Positions 1 through 5,818 of a stretch of DNA of 10,637 bases are shown in pieces (positions within the stretch are counted from its first letter, which is position 1; the number at the start of each line of letters is the position of its first letter). The position numbers and the translations under genes were made by a program. The stretch is taken from positions 1 through 10,637 of the forward strand of contig JAHEDA010000067.1 in assembly GCA_024641445.1 (NCBI GenBank). Reading direction: 5' to 3'. Under the pieces are notes generated by a model that saw only the letters and a list, made by a program, of their open reading frames with translations, made no database searches and had not been told where the DNA came from. Source of the DNA: Gammaproteobacteria bacterium (GTDB lineage: Bacteria > Pseudomonadota > Gammaproteobacteria > UBA6429 > Thiohalophilaceae).

Positions 1-20
1 CCCTGCCTAGCCTTGGTGTA

Positions 21-97
21 TGGCGCGCCTGGCAGGACTCGAACCTGCTACCCTCGGCTTAGAAGGCCGATGCTCTATCCGGATGAGCTACAGGCGC
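21..97 (-). tRNA. tRNA-Arg (anticodon UCU)
   Basis: Read on the minus strand this is a complete cloverleaf of 77 nt including an encoded CCA (21-23). The acceptor stem pairs GCGCCTG (91-97) with CAGGCGC (25-31), with discriminator G at 24. The anticodon arm is TCGGC-CTTCTAA-GCCGA (54-70), which puts UCU in the anticodon (61-63) to read AGA codons. The T arm carries the usual GGTTCGAACC core. It lies 82 bp downstream of tRNA-Pro with no clear promoter of its own, so the two are probably one transcript. In E. coli the same isoacceptor, argU, also sits next to folD, so the location is conserved. Confidence 0.97.
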
Positions 98-144
98 ATT
101 CGGTCCACCAGTCACTTCACAGGGTGCGAACGATTCTATCATTT

Positions 145-169
145 CTTAGCCATGCCTGGCACGGCTAAG
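145..169. other. near-perfect palindrome between the two tRNA genes
   Basis: CTTAGCC (145-151) pairs with GGCTAAG (163-169) over 7 bp. Inside it, TGCC (153-156) and GGCA (158-161) continue the symmetry after one A/C mismatch. In the tRNA transcript this would be a stable hairpin about 48 nt upstream of tRNA-Arg. No T-run follows on either strand, so it does not look like an intrinsic terminator. It could be a spacer hairpin used in tRNA processing or a protein-binding palindrome; the sequence does not decide. Confidence 0.45.
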
Positions 170-179
170 CTACACGATC

Positions 180-256
180 TGGTCGGGGTAGAGGGATTTG
201 AACCCCCGACATCCTGCTCCCAAAGCAGGCGCGCTACCAGACTGCGCTATACCCCG
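180..256 (-). tRNA. tRNA-Pro (anticodon UGG)
   Basis: On the minus strand this folds as a 77-nt tRNA with encoded CCA (180-182). The acceptor stem pairs CGGGGTA (250-256) with TACCCCG (184-190), with discriminator A at 183. The anticodon arm CCTGC-TTTGGGA-GCAGG gives UGG, the proline isoacceptor able to read CCN codons through a modified wobble base. The T arm contains GGTTCAAATCC. It is the first gene after the promoter at 311-339 and is followed by tRNA-Arg(UCU). Confidence 0.97.
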
Positions 257-310
257 TATTCTCCGGTTTCCCGGAAGTGACAGGAGACCCGCCACTGCGT
301 AAGGCGGGCG

Positions 311-339
311 ATAATACGCCGCCCCACCGGTCAGGTCAA
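311..339 (-). promoter_or_regulatory. sigma70-type promoter for the tRNA-Pro/tRNA-Arg transcript
   Basis: On the minus strand there is a -35 box TTGACC (334-339), a 17-bp spacer and a -10 box TATTAT (311-316). The matches to TTGACA and TATAAT are 5 of 6 each. The predicted start is near position 304, about 48 nt before tRNA-Pro. The discriminator just after the -10 box is G+C-rich (CGCCCGCC, 303-310). That is typical of stable-RNA promoters under stringent ppGpp/DksA control, but control here is inferred. Confidence 0.75.
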
Positions 340-354
340 TCTCAGCACAAATTC

Positions 355-375
355 TGGTAATTGCCAGCAATTCCA
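355..375. promoter_or_regulatory. small inverted repeat upstream of the tRNA promoter
   Basis: AATTGC (359-364) and GCAATT (367-372) are separated by CA, with further imperfect symmetry outside (TGG at 355-357, CCA at 373-375). It lies about 50 to 70 bp upstream of the predicted tRNA start and about 50 bp before folD, so it could be an activator or repressor site for either side. This is a short, A+T-centred match that could arise by chance. I see no convincing folD promoter in this interval. Confidence 0.2.
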
Positions 376-426
376 TGCGATCATAACGGCCGTTTCGTCA
401 CATCCCATTGAGTACCAGACGTTTTC

Positions 427-1329
427 ATGAGCGCACACCTCATTGATGGCAAGGCCGTCGCCGCACAACTCCGTCAGCGCATCACCCAACGCGTGAGCGC
501 ACGTGTCGCAGGGGGCAAACGCGCCCCGGGATTGGCGGTGATCCTGGTAGGCGCAGACCCTGCATCCCAGGTCTATGTAGGTAGCAAGCGTAGGGCCTGC
601 GATGAGCTGGGCTTTAAATCCGTCTCCCACGACCTGCCCACCTCCACCTCCGAGGACGCGCTGTTAAAACTCATTCACGACCTCAACAATGCCCCCGAGA
701 TCGACGGCATTCTGGTGCAGCTGCCCCTGCCCAACCATATCGATCCTGAGCGCATTATCGAAAGCATCCGCTACGACAAGGATGTGGATGGCTTCCACCC
801 CTATAACATCGGACGCCTGGCATTGCGCATGCCGGTGTTCCGCTCCTGCACCCCTTACGGGGTCATGAAGCTGCTAGAGACCATCTATCCCAATCAGGAC
901 GACTTCCACGGTAAGGAGGCGGTAGTGGTCGGCGCCTCCAACCATGTTGGCCGTCCCATGGGGCTGGAATTGTTACTAGCCGGTTGCACCGTCACCACCA
1001 CCCACCGTTTCACTCGCAATCTGGCGGACCATGTTGGCCGTGCCGATATTGTCGTGGTCGGCGTCGGCAAGCCGGGCCTGATCAAAGGAGAGTGGATTAA
1101 ACCCGGCGCCGTGGTCATCGACATCGGTATCAACCGCCTGGAGAACGGCAAACTGGTGGGGGATGTGGAATTCGAGGCCGCAAGCGCCAGGGCCGGGTGG
1201 ATCACCCCGGTACCCGGAGGGGTCGGTCCCATGACCGTGGCAACGCTATTAGAGAACACACTCGATGCCGCCGAGCGCTTTCACGACACGCCGGTCGCAA
1301 CAAAGAGAACACCCGAACTGCCCCTCTAG
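427..1329 (+). CDS. folD: bifunctional methylenetetrahydrofolate dehydrogenase / methenyl-THF cyclohydrolase FolD
   Basis: This cytosolic enzyme of folate one-carbon metabolism oxidises 5,10-methylene-THF to methenyl-THF with NADP+ and hydrolyses that to 10-formyl-THF. At 300 aa it has the normal length. Conserved residues fall at the E. coli positions: Y50 and K54 in YVGSKRRAC, Q98 in ILVQLPLP, and D121 in KDVDGFHP. The C-terminal Rossmann domain starts near residue 160, with GASNHVGRPM at 169-178 and the family signature PVPGGVGPMT at 261-270. The ATG start aligns with the E. coli N-terminus, but the ribosome binding site is weak. It stands alone on the plus strand, back to back with the tRNA promoter and convergent with the gene at 1497-2138. 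The last ten or so residues form an unconserved tail. Confidence 0.98.
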   Translation: MSAHLIDGKAVAAQLRQRITQRVSARVAGGKRAPGLAVILVGADPASQVYVGSKRRACDELGFKSVSHDLPTSTSEDALLKLIHDLNNAPEIDGILVQLPLPNHIDPERIIESIRYDKDVDGFHPYNIGRLALRMPVFRSCTPYGVMKLLETIYPNQDDFHGKEAVVVGASNHVGRPMGLELLLAGCTVTTTHRFTRNLADHVGRADIVVVGVGKPGLIKGEWIKPGAVVIDIGINRLENGKLVGDVEFEAASARAGWITPVPGGVGPMTVATLLENTLDAAERFHDTPVATKRTPELPL

Positions 1330-1339
1330 CAACAGCCTA

Positions 1340-1481
1340 TTGAAAAACGCCACGAGCGCAGGGTAAGGCATGAACGTGCAACAAACCGGGTTTACACGGA
1401 AGTCACTGAGGAGTTTGAGCACGGTTACAACACTGTCAAGGCAATCGCATCAGTCACGGCAATTGCCGCGTAGTTTTTCAA
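1340..1481. repeat. 142-bp non-coding segment bounded by a 9-bp inverted repeat
   Basis: TTGAAAAAC at 1340-1348 recurs as its exact complement GTTTTTCAA at 1473-1481, only 10 bp after the folD stop and 15 bp before the end of the convergent gene. The flanks beyond the nine bases do not match well. The end sequence resembles insertion-sequence or MITE tips, but I cannot assign a family, and a chance match in this much DNA is possible at the few-percent level. Apart from this repeat, the palindrome at 1457-1468 and an in-frame coding-like stretch after folD, I see nothing else in 1330-1496. Confidence 0.3.
1457..1478 (+). terminator. possible weak terminator behind folD
   Basis: The perfect 12-bp palindrome CGGCAATTGCCG (1457-1468) can form a 4-bp G+C stem with an AATT loop. 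A run of five T follows at 1474-1478, after a 5-nt gap. The stem is short and the T-run slightly displaced, so termination would be weak at best. It is the only terminator-like structure between folD and the convergent gene. Confidence 0.25.
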
Positions 1482-1496
1482 CCAGTTGGCGGGCAC

Positions 1497-2138
1497 TTAT
1501 TCAGGTTTTTTCAGACCACCCACCTGCTTCGGCAGGCCGTCAAAGCAACGTCGGTATACCGCCGAATACATAATTCCGGCCTTGTTGTAGTGCTCATCCG
1601 CTAACTCGTCTTCATCCAGCAGTATCTGAATCTTTTCGCCCTGGTAATCGCCATCACAGCGGTCAAGGACGTGGTAACCCGATGCATCAAAACTGCGAAA
1701 GGCATGCAGTTCTCCAGGATACTGATGCACGGTTACGAGGGCCAGGCTCGGCGCCTTGCGGTAATCGGGCAGATAAAACACCTCATAGTCACGCACCACC
1801 CTCCCCGCTTGGTCATAGCGGTAGACCTCGATGCTATAGATATTTTCTGGGCGCGCACGTTCCCATTGAATATGGCTGAGCAAGCGACCGCTCGCCTTGG
1901 CAATATATTTCACGTCACGATAAAACTCCGGCATCCCCGCATAACCACCGAGACGCTCCTCGGTGAGGTAATCGGTCGAATTTATGCCGCGGAGATGCGC
2001 CTGGTAAACGTCCTGGGCAAAGGCCGTCCAGGTCAGGCTGTGCATATTTACGGGTTTGGTGGTCTCAGCCAACACTTGCACTGAGGGTGACAGCACAAGT
2101 ATCAGGCACAACACCCCCAGATGGAGAATATGGACCAT
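1497..2138 (-). CDS. predicted secreted/periplasmic protein of unknown function
   Basis: The product is 213 aa and I do not recognise the family. The N-terminus is a classical Sec signal peptide: a hydrophobic stretch from residue 7 to about 19, then VLA before a likely cleavage after A24. The mature part is soluble-looking, rich in Tyr, Asp and Arg, without membrane segments. It has a WTAFAQDVYQAHLRG segment (37-51) and exactly two cysteines after the signal (C161, C198), which could form a disulfide. The ATG is supported by GGAGG seven bases upstream. It is the third gene after gltX and cysS on the same strand, 59 bp behind cysS, so it is probably co-transcribed with the synthetases although its product is exported. 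A role in the envelope is only inferred from the signal peptide. Confidence 0.85.
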   Translation of the reverse strand: MVHILHLGVLCLILVLSPSVQVLAETTKPVNMHSLTWTAFAQDVYQAHLRGINSTDYLTEERLGGYAGMPEFYRDVKYIAKASGRLLSHIQWERARPENIYSIEVYRYDQAGRVVRDYEVFYLPDYRKAPSLALVTVHQYPGELHAFRSFDASGYHVLDRCDGDYQGEKIQILLDEDELADEHYNKAGIMYSAVYRRCFDGLPKQVGGLKKPE

Positions 2139-2144
2139 ACCATG

Positions 2145-2158
2145 ACCTCCGCTGAGGT
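2145..2158 (-). promoter_or_regulatory. stem-loop covering the ribosome binding site of the exported protein gene
   Basis: On the minus strand ACCTC-AGCG-GAGGT forms a 5-bp stem with a 4-base loop. The 3' arm is the Shine-Dalgarno sequence GGAGG that serves the ATG at 2138. If it forms in the mRNA it would hide the binding site and lower translation relative to cysS, or allow regulation. The stem is short and no protein or ligand site is evident. Confidence 0.35.
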
Positions 2159-2197
2159 AGAAAAAAACACCCCTTAACTAGTACGCCAGGGCGAGGA

Positions 2198-3595
2198 CTA
2201 TTGACGCCGCCAGGTGGTCCCCTGTGGGCCATCCTCGATTACCACCCCCGCCGCTTTGAGCTGATCGCGGATCCGATCTGAGCCGGCCCAATCCTTATTG
2301 GCACGCGCCTGCAGGCGCTGCTGGATCAGCGTGTCGATAGCCTGGTTGGAGAGCCCTGCACCATTATCGTCCACAACCCCTGCCTGCAAGAAACTCTCGG
2401 CATCCTGTTGCAACAGGCCCAACATCCCCCCCAACTCCAGCAGCTCAGACGCTAGCGCAGCCGCCTTAATCGTGTCGGTTGTACGACAACGGTTGACCTC
2501 GCGTGCGATTTCGAACAATTGAGCAATGGCCAGCGGGGTGTTGAAGTCATCATCCATGGCGGCCATAAAGGCAGTCCGAGTTGCGCTATCGGCCGCCGCC
2601 TTGCTCGGGATGATTCCACGTAATGCGGTATACAGCGTAGTGAGGGCCGACTTGGCATTATCTAAATGTTGATCCGAGTAGTTCAGTGGGCTGCGATAGT
2701 GGCTGCTGAGAATGAAATAGCGAATCACCTCCGGCGCATATTTTTTCAGTACCTCACGAATGGTGAAAAAATTGCCCAGCGACTTGGACATCTTTTCATT
2801 ATCGACACGGACAAAGCCATTGTGCATCCACACATTGACAAAGTCGTCACCCGTAGCGGCGCAGGACTGTGCGATCTCATTCTCGTGATGGGGGAACTGC
2901 AAATCGAGGCCACCGCCATGAATATCGAAGTGTGTCCCGAGACAATGGGTCGACATGGCCGAACACTCAATGTGCCAGCCTGGACGCCCGGCGCCCCAGG
3001 GCGATTCCCAGCTCGGTTCACCCGGCTTGGCCGCCTTCCACAACACAAAGTCCAGCGGGTCTTCCTTGGCCTCGTCCACCTCGACACGCGAGCCCGCACG
3101 CAGGTCATCGAGCTGCTTGCCGGAGAGTCGACCGTAACCGACAAACTTGCTCACGTCATAATAGACATCACCGTTCTTGGCAGCGTAGGCATAGCCCTTT
3201 TCCACCAGGGTGCGGATCATGTCGAGGATTTGTTGCATGTGCATGGTAGCACGCGGTTCTTCGTTCGGCCGCAACACCCCCATCGCATCGGCGTCCTCAT
3301 GCATGGCCTTGATGAAGCGATTGGTTAATTGTTCAATCTTCTCGCCGTTCTGATTGGCGCGGGCAATGATCTTGTCATCGATGTCGGTAACGTTGCGCAC
3401 ATAGCTCACATGCTCTTTACCATAGATGGCACAGAGGTATCGGTACACCACGTCAAACACCACCAGCACCCGTGCATGACCGATATGACAAAAGTCATAC
3501 ACGGTCATGCCGCAGACGTACATACGAACATTCTTTTTATCGATAGGTTGAAAAGACTCCAACTGCCGCGTCAGGTTATTGTGTATCTTTAACAT
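2198..3595 (-). CDS. cysS: cysteinyl-tRNA synthetase CysRS
   Basis: This class Ia synthetase charges tRNA-Cys with cysteine using ATP. Counting from the ATG at 3595 it has 465 aa (E. coli 461). Visible signatures are the HIGH motif at 37-40, KMSKS at 268-272, and the zinc ligands that select cysteine: C28 in YVCGMTVYD, C211 in HIECSAM, and H236 and E240 in FPHHENE. The C-terminal anticodon-binding region ends in TTWRRQ. An in-frame ATG six bases upstream (3601) lies almost on top of the AGGGA ribosome binding site. The second ATG at 3595 has about 7 bases of spacing and begins MLKI like the E. coli protein, so I prefer it. It follows gltX with a gap of only 18 bases, indicating one operon. 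Confidence 0.98.
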   Translation of the reverse strand: MLKIHNNLTRQLESFQPIDKKNVRMYVCGMTVYDFCHIGHARVLVVFDVVYRYLCAIYGKEHVSYVRNVTDIDDKIIARANQNGEKIEQLTNRFIKAMHEDADAMGVLRPNEEPRATMHMQQILDMIRTLVEKGYAYAAKNGDVYYDVSKFVGYGRLSGKQLDDLRAGSRVEVDEAKEDPLDFVLWKAAKPGEPSWESPWGAGRPGWHIECSAMSTHCLGTHFDIHGGGLDLQFPHHENEIAQSCAATGDDFVNVWMHNGFVRVDNEKMSKSLGNFFTIREVLKKYAPEVIRYFILSSHYRSPLNYSDQHLDNAKSALTTLYTALRGIIPSKAAADSATRTAFMAAMDDDFNTPLAIAQLFEIAREVNRCRTTDTIKAAALASELLELGGMLGLLQQDAESFLQAGVVDDNGAGLSNQAIDTLIQQRLQARANKDWAGSDRIRDQLKAAGVVIEDGPQGTTWRRQ

Positions 3596-3613
3596 TGACA
3601 TTTCCCTGTTAGA

Positions 3614-5062
3614 TTAATGCTGTATACAGGCCTGTAGCCGTGATCGCATACGCTCTGGTGTCATGAGTTCAAACAGCCGAGCCATCTCCGGCCCCCCTTG
3701 TTCTCCAGTCAGGGCCGTGCGTAAGGGCATAAACAGTTGCTTGCCCTTCCTGTCCGTGCGCTGCTTCACCGCACTGCTAAAACTATTGAAATCCGCCGCC
3801 TCAGCCAGCGCCACCACGGCCTGTTCAAAGAAGTGATTGCCGGCCTCGGCCACGATCTCACGCGATGCATCGTTCAAGAGAAGTGGGTCATGAAAGATCG
3901 CGTTCGCCCATTTGAGTGCGTGCTCAGGAAAGCTGATATTGGGTCGAATGGTCTCCATGAAGGCCTGTTTGTGGGCGGCGGGGACGAGTGCATGCACCGA
4001 CGCCCCCATCCATTCCCATAAGACCTCACTGTCGAGCGCGGCTATAGACTGATGCTGCCAGTGCAGGAGTTGATGCGCATCATAGTGGGCAGGGGCACGA
4101 CCAAGGCGCTGTAGATTAAAATTGGTCGCCAGCTCGATCGGATTCAACAACTGATCTTGATCATAGCTATGACCAAGGCGTGCCATATAGTTAAGCAGCG
4201 CCAGGGGTAGATAACCATTCTCACGTAATTCACGAATACTGCGCGAACCATGCCGCTTGGACAGTGGCGAACCATCGGCACCTACGATAAGTGCAATATG
4301 GGAATACTCGGGAACAGGAAGGCCGAGCGCCTGCAAGATCAACATCTGCCGTGGCGTATTGGCCAAATGGTCTTCGCCACGTAGCACATGTGTTACCCCC
4401 ATGAGGGCATCGTCAATGGCGTTGCTAAAAAAGAAGGCGGGCGAGCCGTCACCACGGCGCAAAATAAAATCACCAATATCGTCACTCATGAAGCGCTGCT
4501 CACCCCGCACCCCATCCGTAAACTGAATCGATTCGCCCTTAGGAACTCGAAATCGCAGTGTCGGAGCAAGGCCTTGCTGTAGACGTGTCTCCACCTCTGC
4601 CGGGGAAAGATTGCGACACTTGCCGGTATAACGAGGGGCCTGACCCCGAGCGGCCTGAGCCTTACGCGAGATTTCCAGTTCCTGGGCACTACAAAAGCAT
4701 GGGTAGGCCGCCCCGGCAGCACTTAGCCGATCGTAATAGCTGCCGTAGATATGGCTACGCGCAGCCTGTTGGTATGGTTCATGTTCACCCGAGACGACTG
4801 GCCCCTCCTGCCAGTGCAGGCCAAGCCACCACAGGTCTTCCTGGAGGGCGTGTTGAAACTCCTCACGGCTACGCTCCTGGTCGGTATCTTCAATCCGCAA
4901 CAGGAAAATACCCTGTTGCTGCACGGCTAACAGGGCATTAAACAAGGCCGTCCGGGCATTGCCGAGGTGCATGAATCCGGTGGGGCTGGGGGCAAAACGC
5001 GTCTTGGGTTTGGTTAGAGTATTCACGTCGCGTAGGTTAACGGAATTCGTCTCGGCAGACAA
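3614..5062 (-). CDS. gltX: glutamyl-tRNA synthetase (GluRS; possibly the tRNA-Gln-directed paralogue)
   Basis: This class Ib synthetase attaches glutamate to tRNA. Numbered from the TTG at 5062 (482 aa), the catalytic domain opens with TRFAPSPTG at 21-29, HLGN (the HIGH motif) at 32-35, FFFSNAIDDALMGVTHVLRG at 210-229, and the KMSKS equivalent LSKRHG at 267-272. Three zinc-type cysteines are present (C122, C124, C149), but N151 stands where E. coli has the fourth ligand H127. The helical anticodon-binding domain fills the C-terminal third. An in-frame TAA lies just before the TTG. A GTG at 5026 would give MNTLTKPKTRF, closer to the usual N-terminus, but neither start has a strong ribosome binding site. 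It heads the gltX-cysS operon, in the place where Pseudomonas carries glnS. Whether it charges tRNA-Glu, tRNA-Gln or both cannot be read from one gene. Confidence 0.95.
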   Translation of the reverse strand: MSAETNSVNLRDVNTLTKPKTRFAPSPTGFMHLGNARTALFNALLAVQQQGIFLLRIEDTDQERSREEFQHALQEDLWWLGLHWQEGPVVSGEHEPYQQAARSHIYGSYYDRLSAAGAAYPCFCSAQELEISRKAQAARGQAPRYTGKCRNLSPAEVETRLQQGLAPTLRFRVPKGESIQFTDGVRGEQRFMSDDIGDFILRRGDGSPAFFFSNAIDDALMGVTHVLRGEDHLANTPRQMLILQALGLPVPEYSHIALIVGADGSPLSKRHGSRSIRELRENGYLPLALLNYMARLGHSYDQDQLLNPIELATNFNLQRLGRAPAHYDAHQLLHWQHQSIAALDSEVLWEWMGASVHALVPAAHKQAFMETIRPNISFPEHALKWANAIFHDPLLLNDASREIVAEAGNHFFEQAVVALAEAADFNSFSSAVKQRTDRKGKQLFMPLRTALTGEQGGPEMARLFELMTPERMRSRLQACIQH

Positions 5063-5165
5063 AATTTACCCGGTTGGTGAAAGCATGAAGACCGCCCTTT
5101 TATACGAGGTGTAAACCCTTTATCATGCGACCCCACACCTTTCCCCTTGCAAGGAGCCCGGAACC
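5063..5165. promoter_or_regulatory. divergent promoter region between gltX and ppiA
   Basis: This 103-bp spacer must hold the promoters of both the gltX operon (leftward) and ppiA-ppiB-lpxH (rightward). An A+T-rich TTTATA/TATAAA element at 5099-5104 could serve as a -10 box in either direction, and TATCAT at 5112-5117 is another rightward candidate. None has a well-spaced, well-matched -35 box. The ppiA ribosome binding site AAGGAG lies at its right end, 9 bases before the ATG. No operator or riboswitch is evident. Confidence 0.45.
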
Positions 5166-5816
5166 ATGTTCGCCCTACGAATCCTTCTTCCCGTATTTAC
5201 ACTTGTCGCACTCCTGATCAGTCCTGTACAGGCGGCAAGCCCGGTCAAGGTACGACTGGAAACCAATGTTGGAAATATCGTTCTGGAGCTAAATCCCGAC
5301 AAGGCCCCCAAGACCGTAGAGAACTTCCTCAAGTACGTTGATAGTGGCTTTTACAACGGCACCATTTTTCATCGTGTCATCAACGACTTCATGATCCAGG
5401 GTGGCGGCTTTACCGATCAATACGTGAGCAAGCCAACCCAGCTCCCGATCATGAACGAGGCGGAAAATGGGCTTAAGAACCTGCGCGGTACCATCGCCAT
5501 GGCCCGCACCTTTGACCCACACTCCGCCACTGCCCAGTTCTTTATCAACGTCAAAGACAATGATTTTCTGGATCACACCGACAACACGCCACGCGGCTGG
5601 GGCTATTGCGTCTTTGGCAAGGTCGTCCAGGGTATGGACGTGGTTGACACTATCAAACAGGTACCAACCGGCGCTGGCGGCCCCTTCCGTAGCGACGCCC
5701 CGACGAAGCTGATCATTATCAAGCAGCTTGTACGCGTTGATGCGGCGACTGCACCTGCGGCCGCACCAACACCCGTCCCCGCTGCACCAGCAGCCGTTAA
5801 CAAGAAGGAAAACTAA
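5166..5816 (+). CDS. ppiA: periplasmic peptidyl-prolyl cis-trans isomerase, cyclophilin type (PpiA-like)
   Basis: This cyclophilin speeds proline cis-trans isomerisation during folding of exported proteins. Residues 1-23 form a Sec signal peptide (hydrophobic core about 6-20, cleavage after VQA). The cyclophilin domain covers about 27-190 with the catalytic-site segments IFHRVI (R70), FMIQGGG (Q78) and AQFFIN (F125). Like E. coli cyclophilins it has Phe (CVFGKV) where human CypA has the cyclosporin-binding Trp, so low cyclosporin sensitivity is likely. An Ala/Pro-rich tail (about 193-210) ending in charged residues follows the domain. AAGGAG lies nine bases before the ATG. It is first in a plus-strand operon, two bases ahead of ppiB, to which it is clearly paralogous. 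The symbol refers to its periplasmic type. Confidence 0.93.
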   Translation: MFALRILLPVFTLVALLISPVQAASPVKVRLETNVGNIVLELNPDKAPKTVENFLKYVDSGFYNGTIFHRVINDFMIQGGGFTDQYVSKPTQLPIMNEAENGLKNLRGTIAMARTFDPHSATAQFFINVKDNDFLDHTDNTPRGWGYCVFGKVVQGMDVVDTIKQVPTGAGGPFRSDAPTKLIIIKQLVRVDAATAPAAAPTPVPAAPAAVNKKEN

Positions 5817-5818
5817 TC

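Noticed and set aside
20..376. Open frames over the two tRNA genes
   Set aside because: They read through tRNA-Arg and tRNA-Pro and the tRNA promoter; the recurring ARLAGLEPAT and VGVEGFEPPT peptides are typical translations of tRNA T-arms.
894..1259. 121-codon open frame antisense to folD
   Set aside because: It mirrors the conserved dehydrogenase domain of FolD; low-complexity Pro/Ser/Thr translation with no start signal.
1370..1573. 67-codon plus-strand frame behind folD
   Set aside because: Ser/Arg/Gln-rich translation with no family resemblance, overlapping the 3' end of the convergent exported-protein gene; no good ribosome binding site.
1671..2084. 137-codon plus-strand frame
   Set aside because: Antisense to the exported-protein gene, which has a signal peptide and a proper ribosome binding site; this frame has neither.
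2666..3328. 220-codon open frame on the plus strand
   Set aside because: It is antisense to cysS, whose motifs and length are unmistakable, and the translation resembles no family and lacks a ribosome binding site.
3593..3601. Upstream ATG at 3601 as the cysS start
   Set aside because: It lies one base after the AGGGA ribosome binding site; ATG 3595 has normal spacing and matches the family N-terminus.
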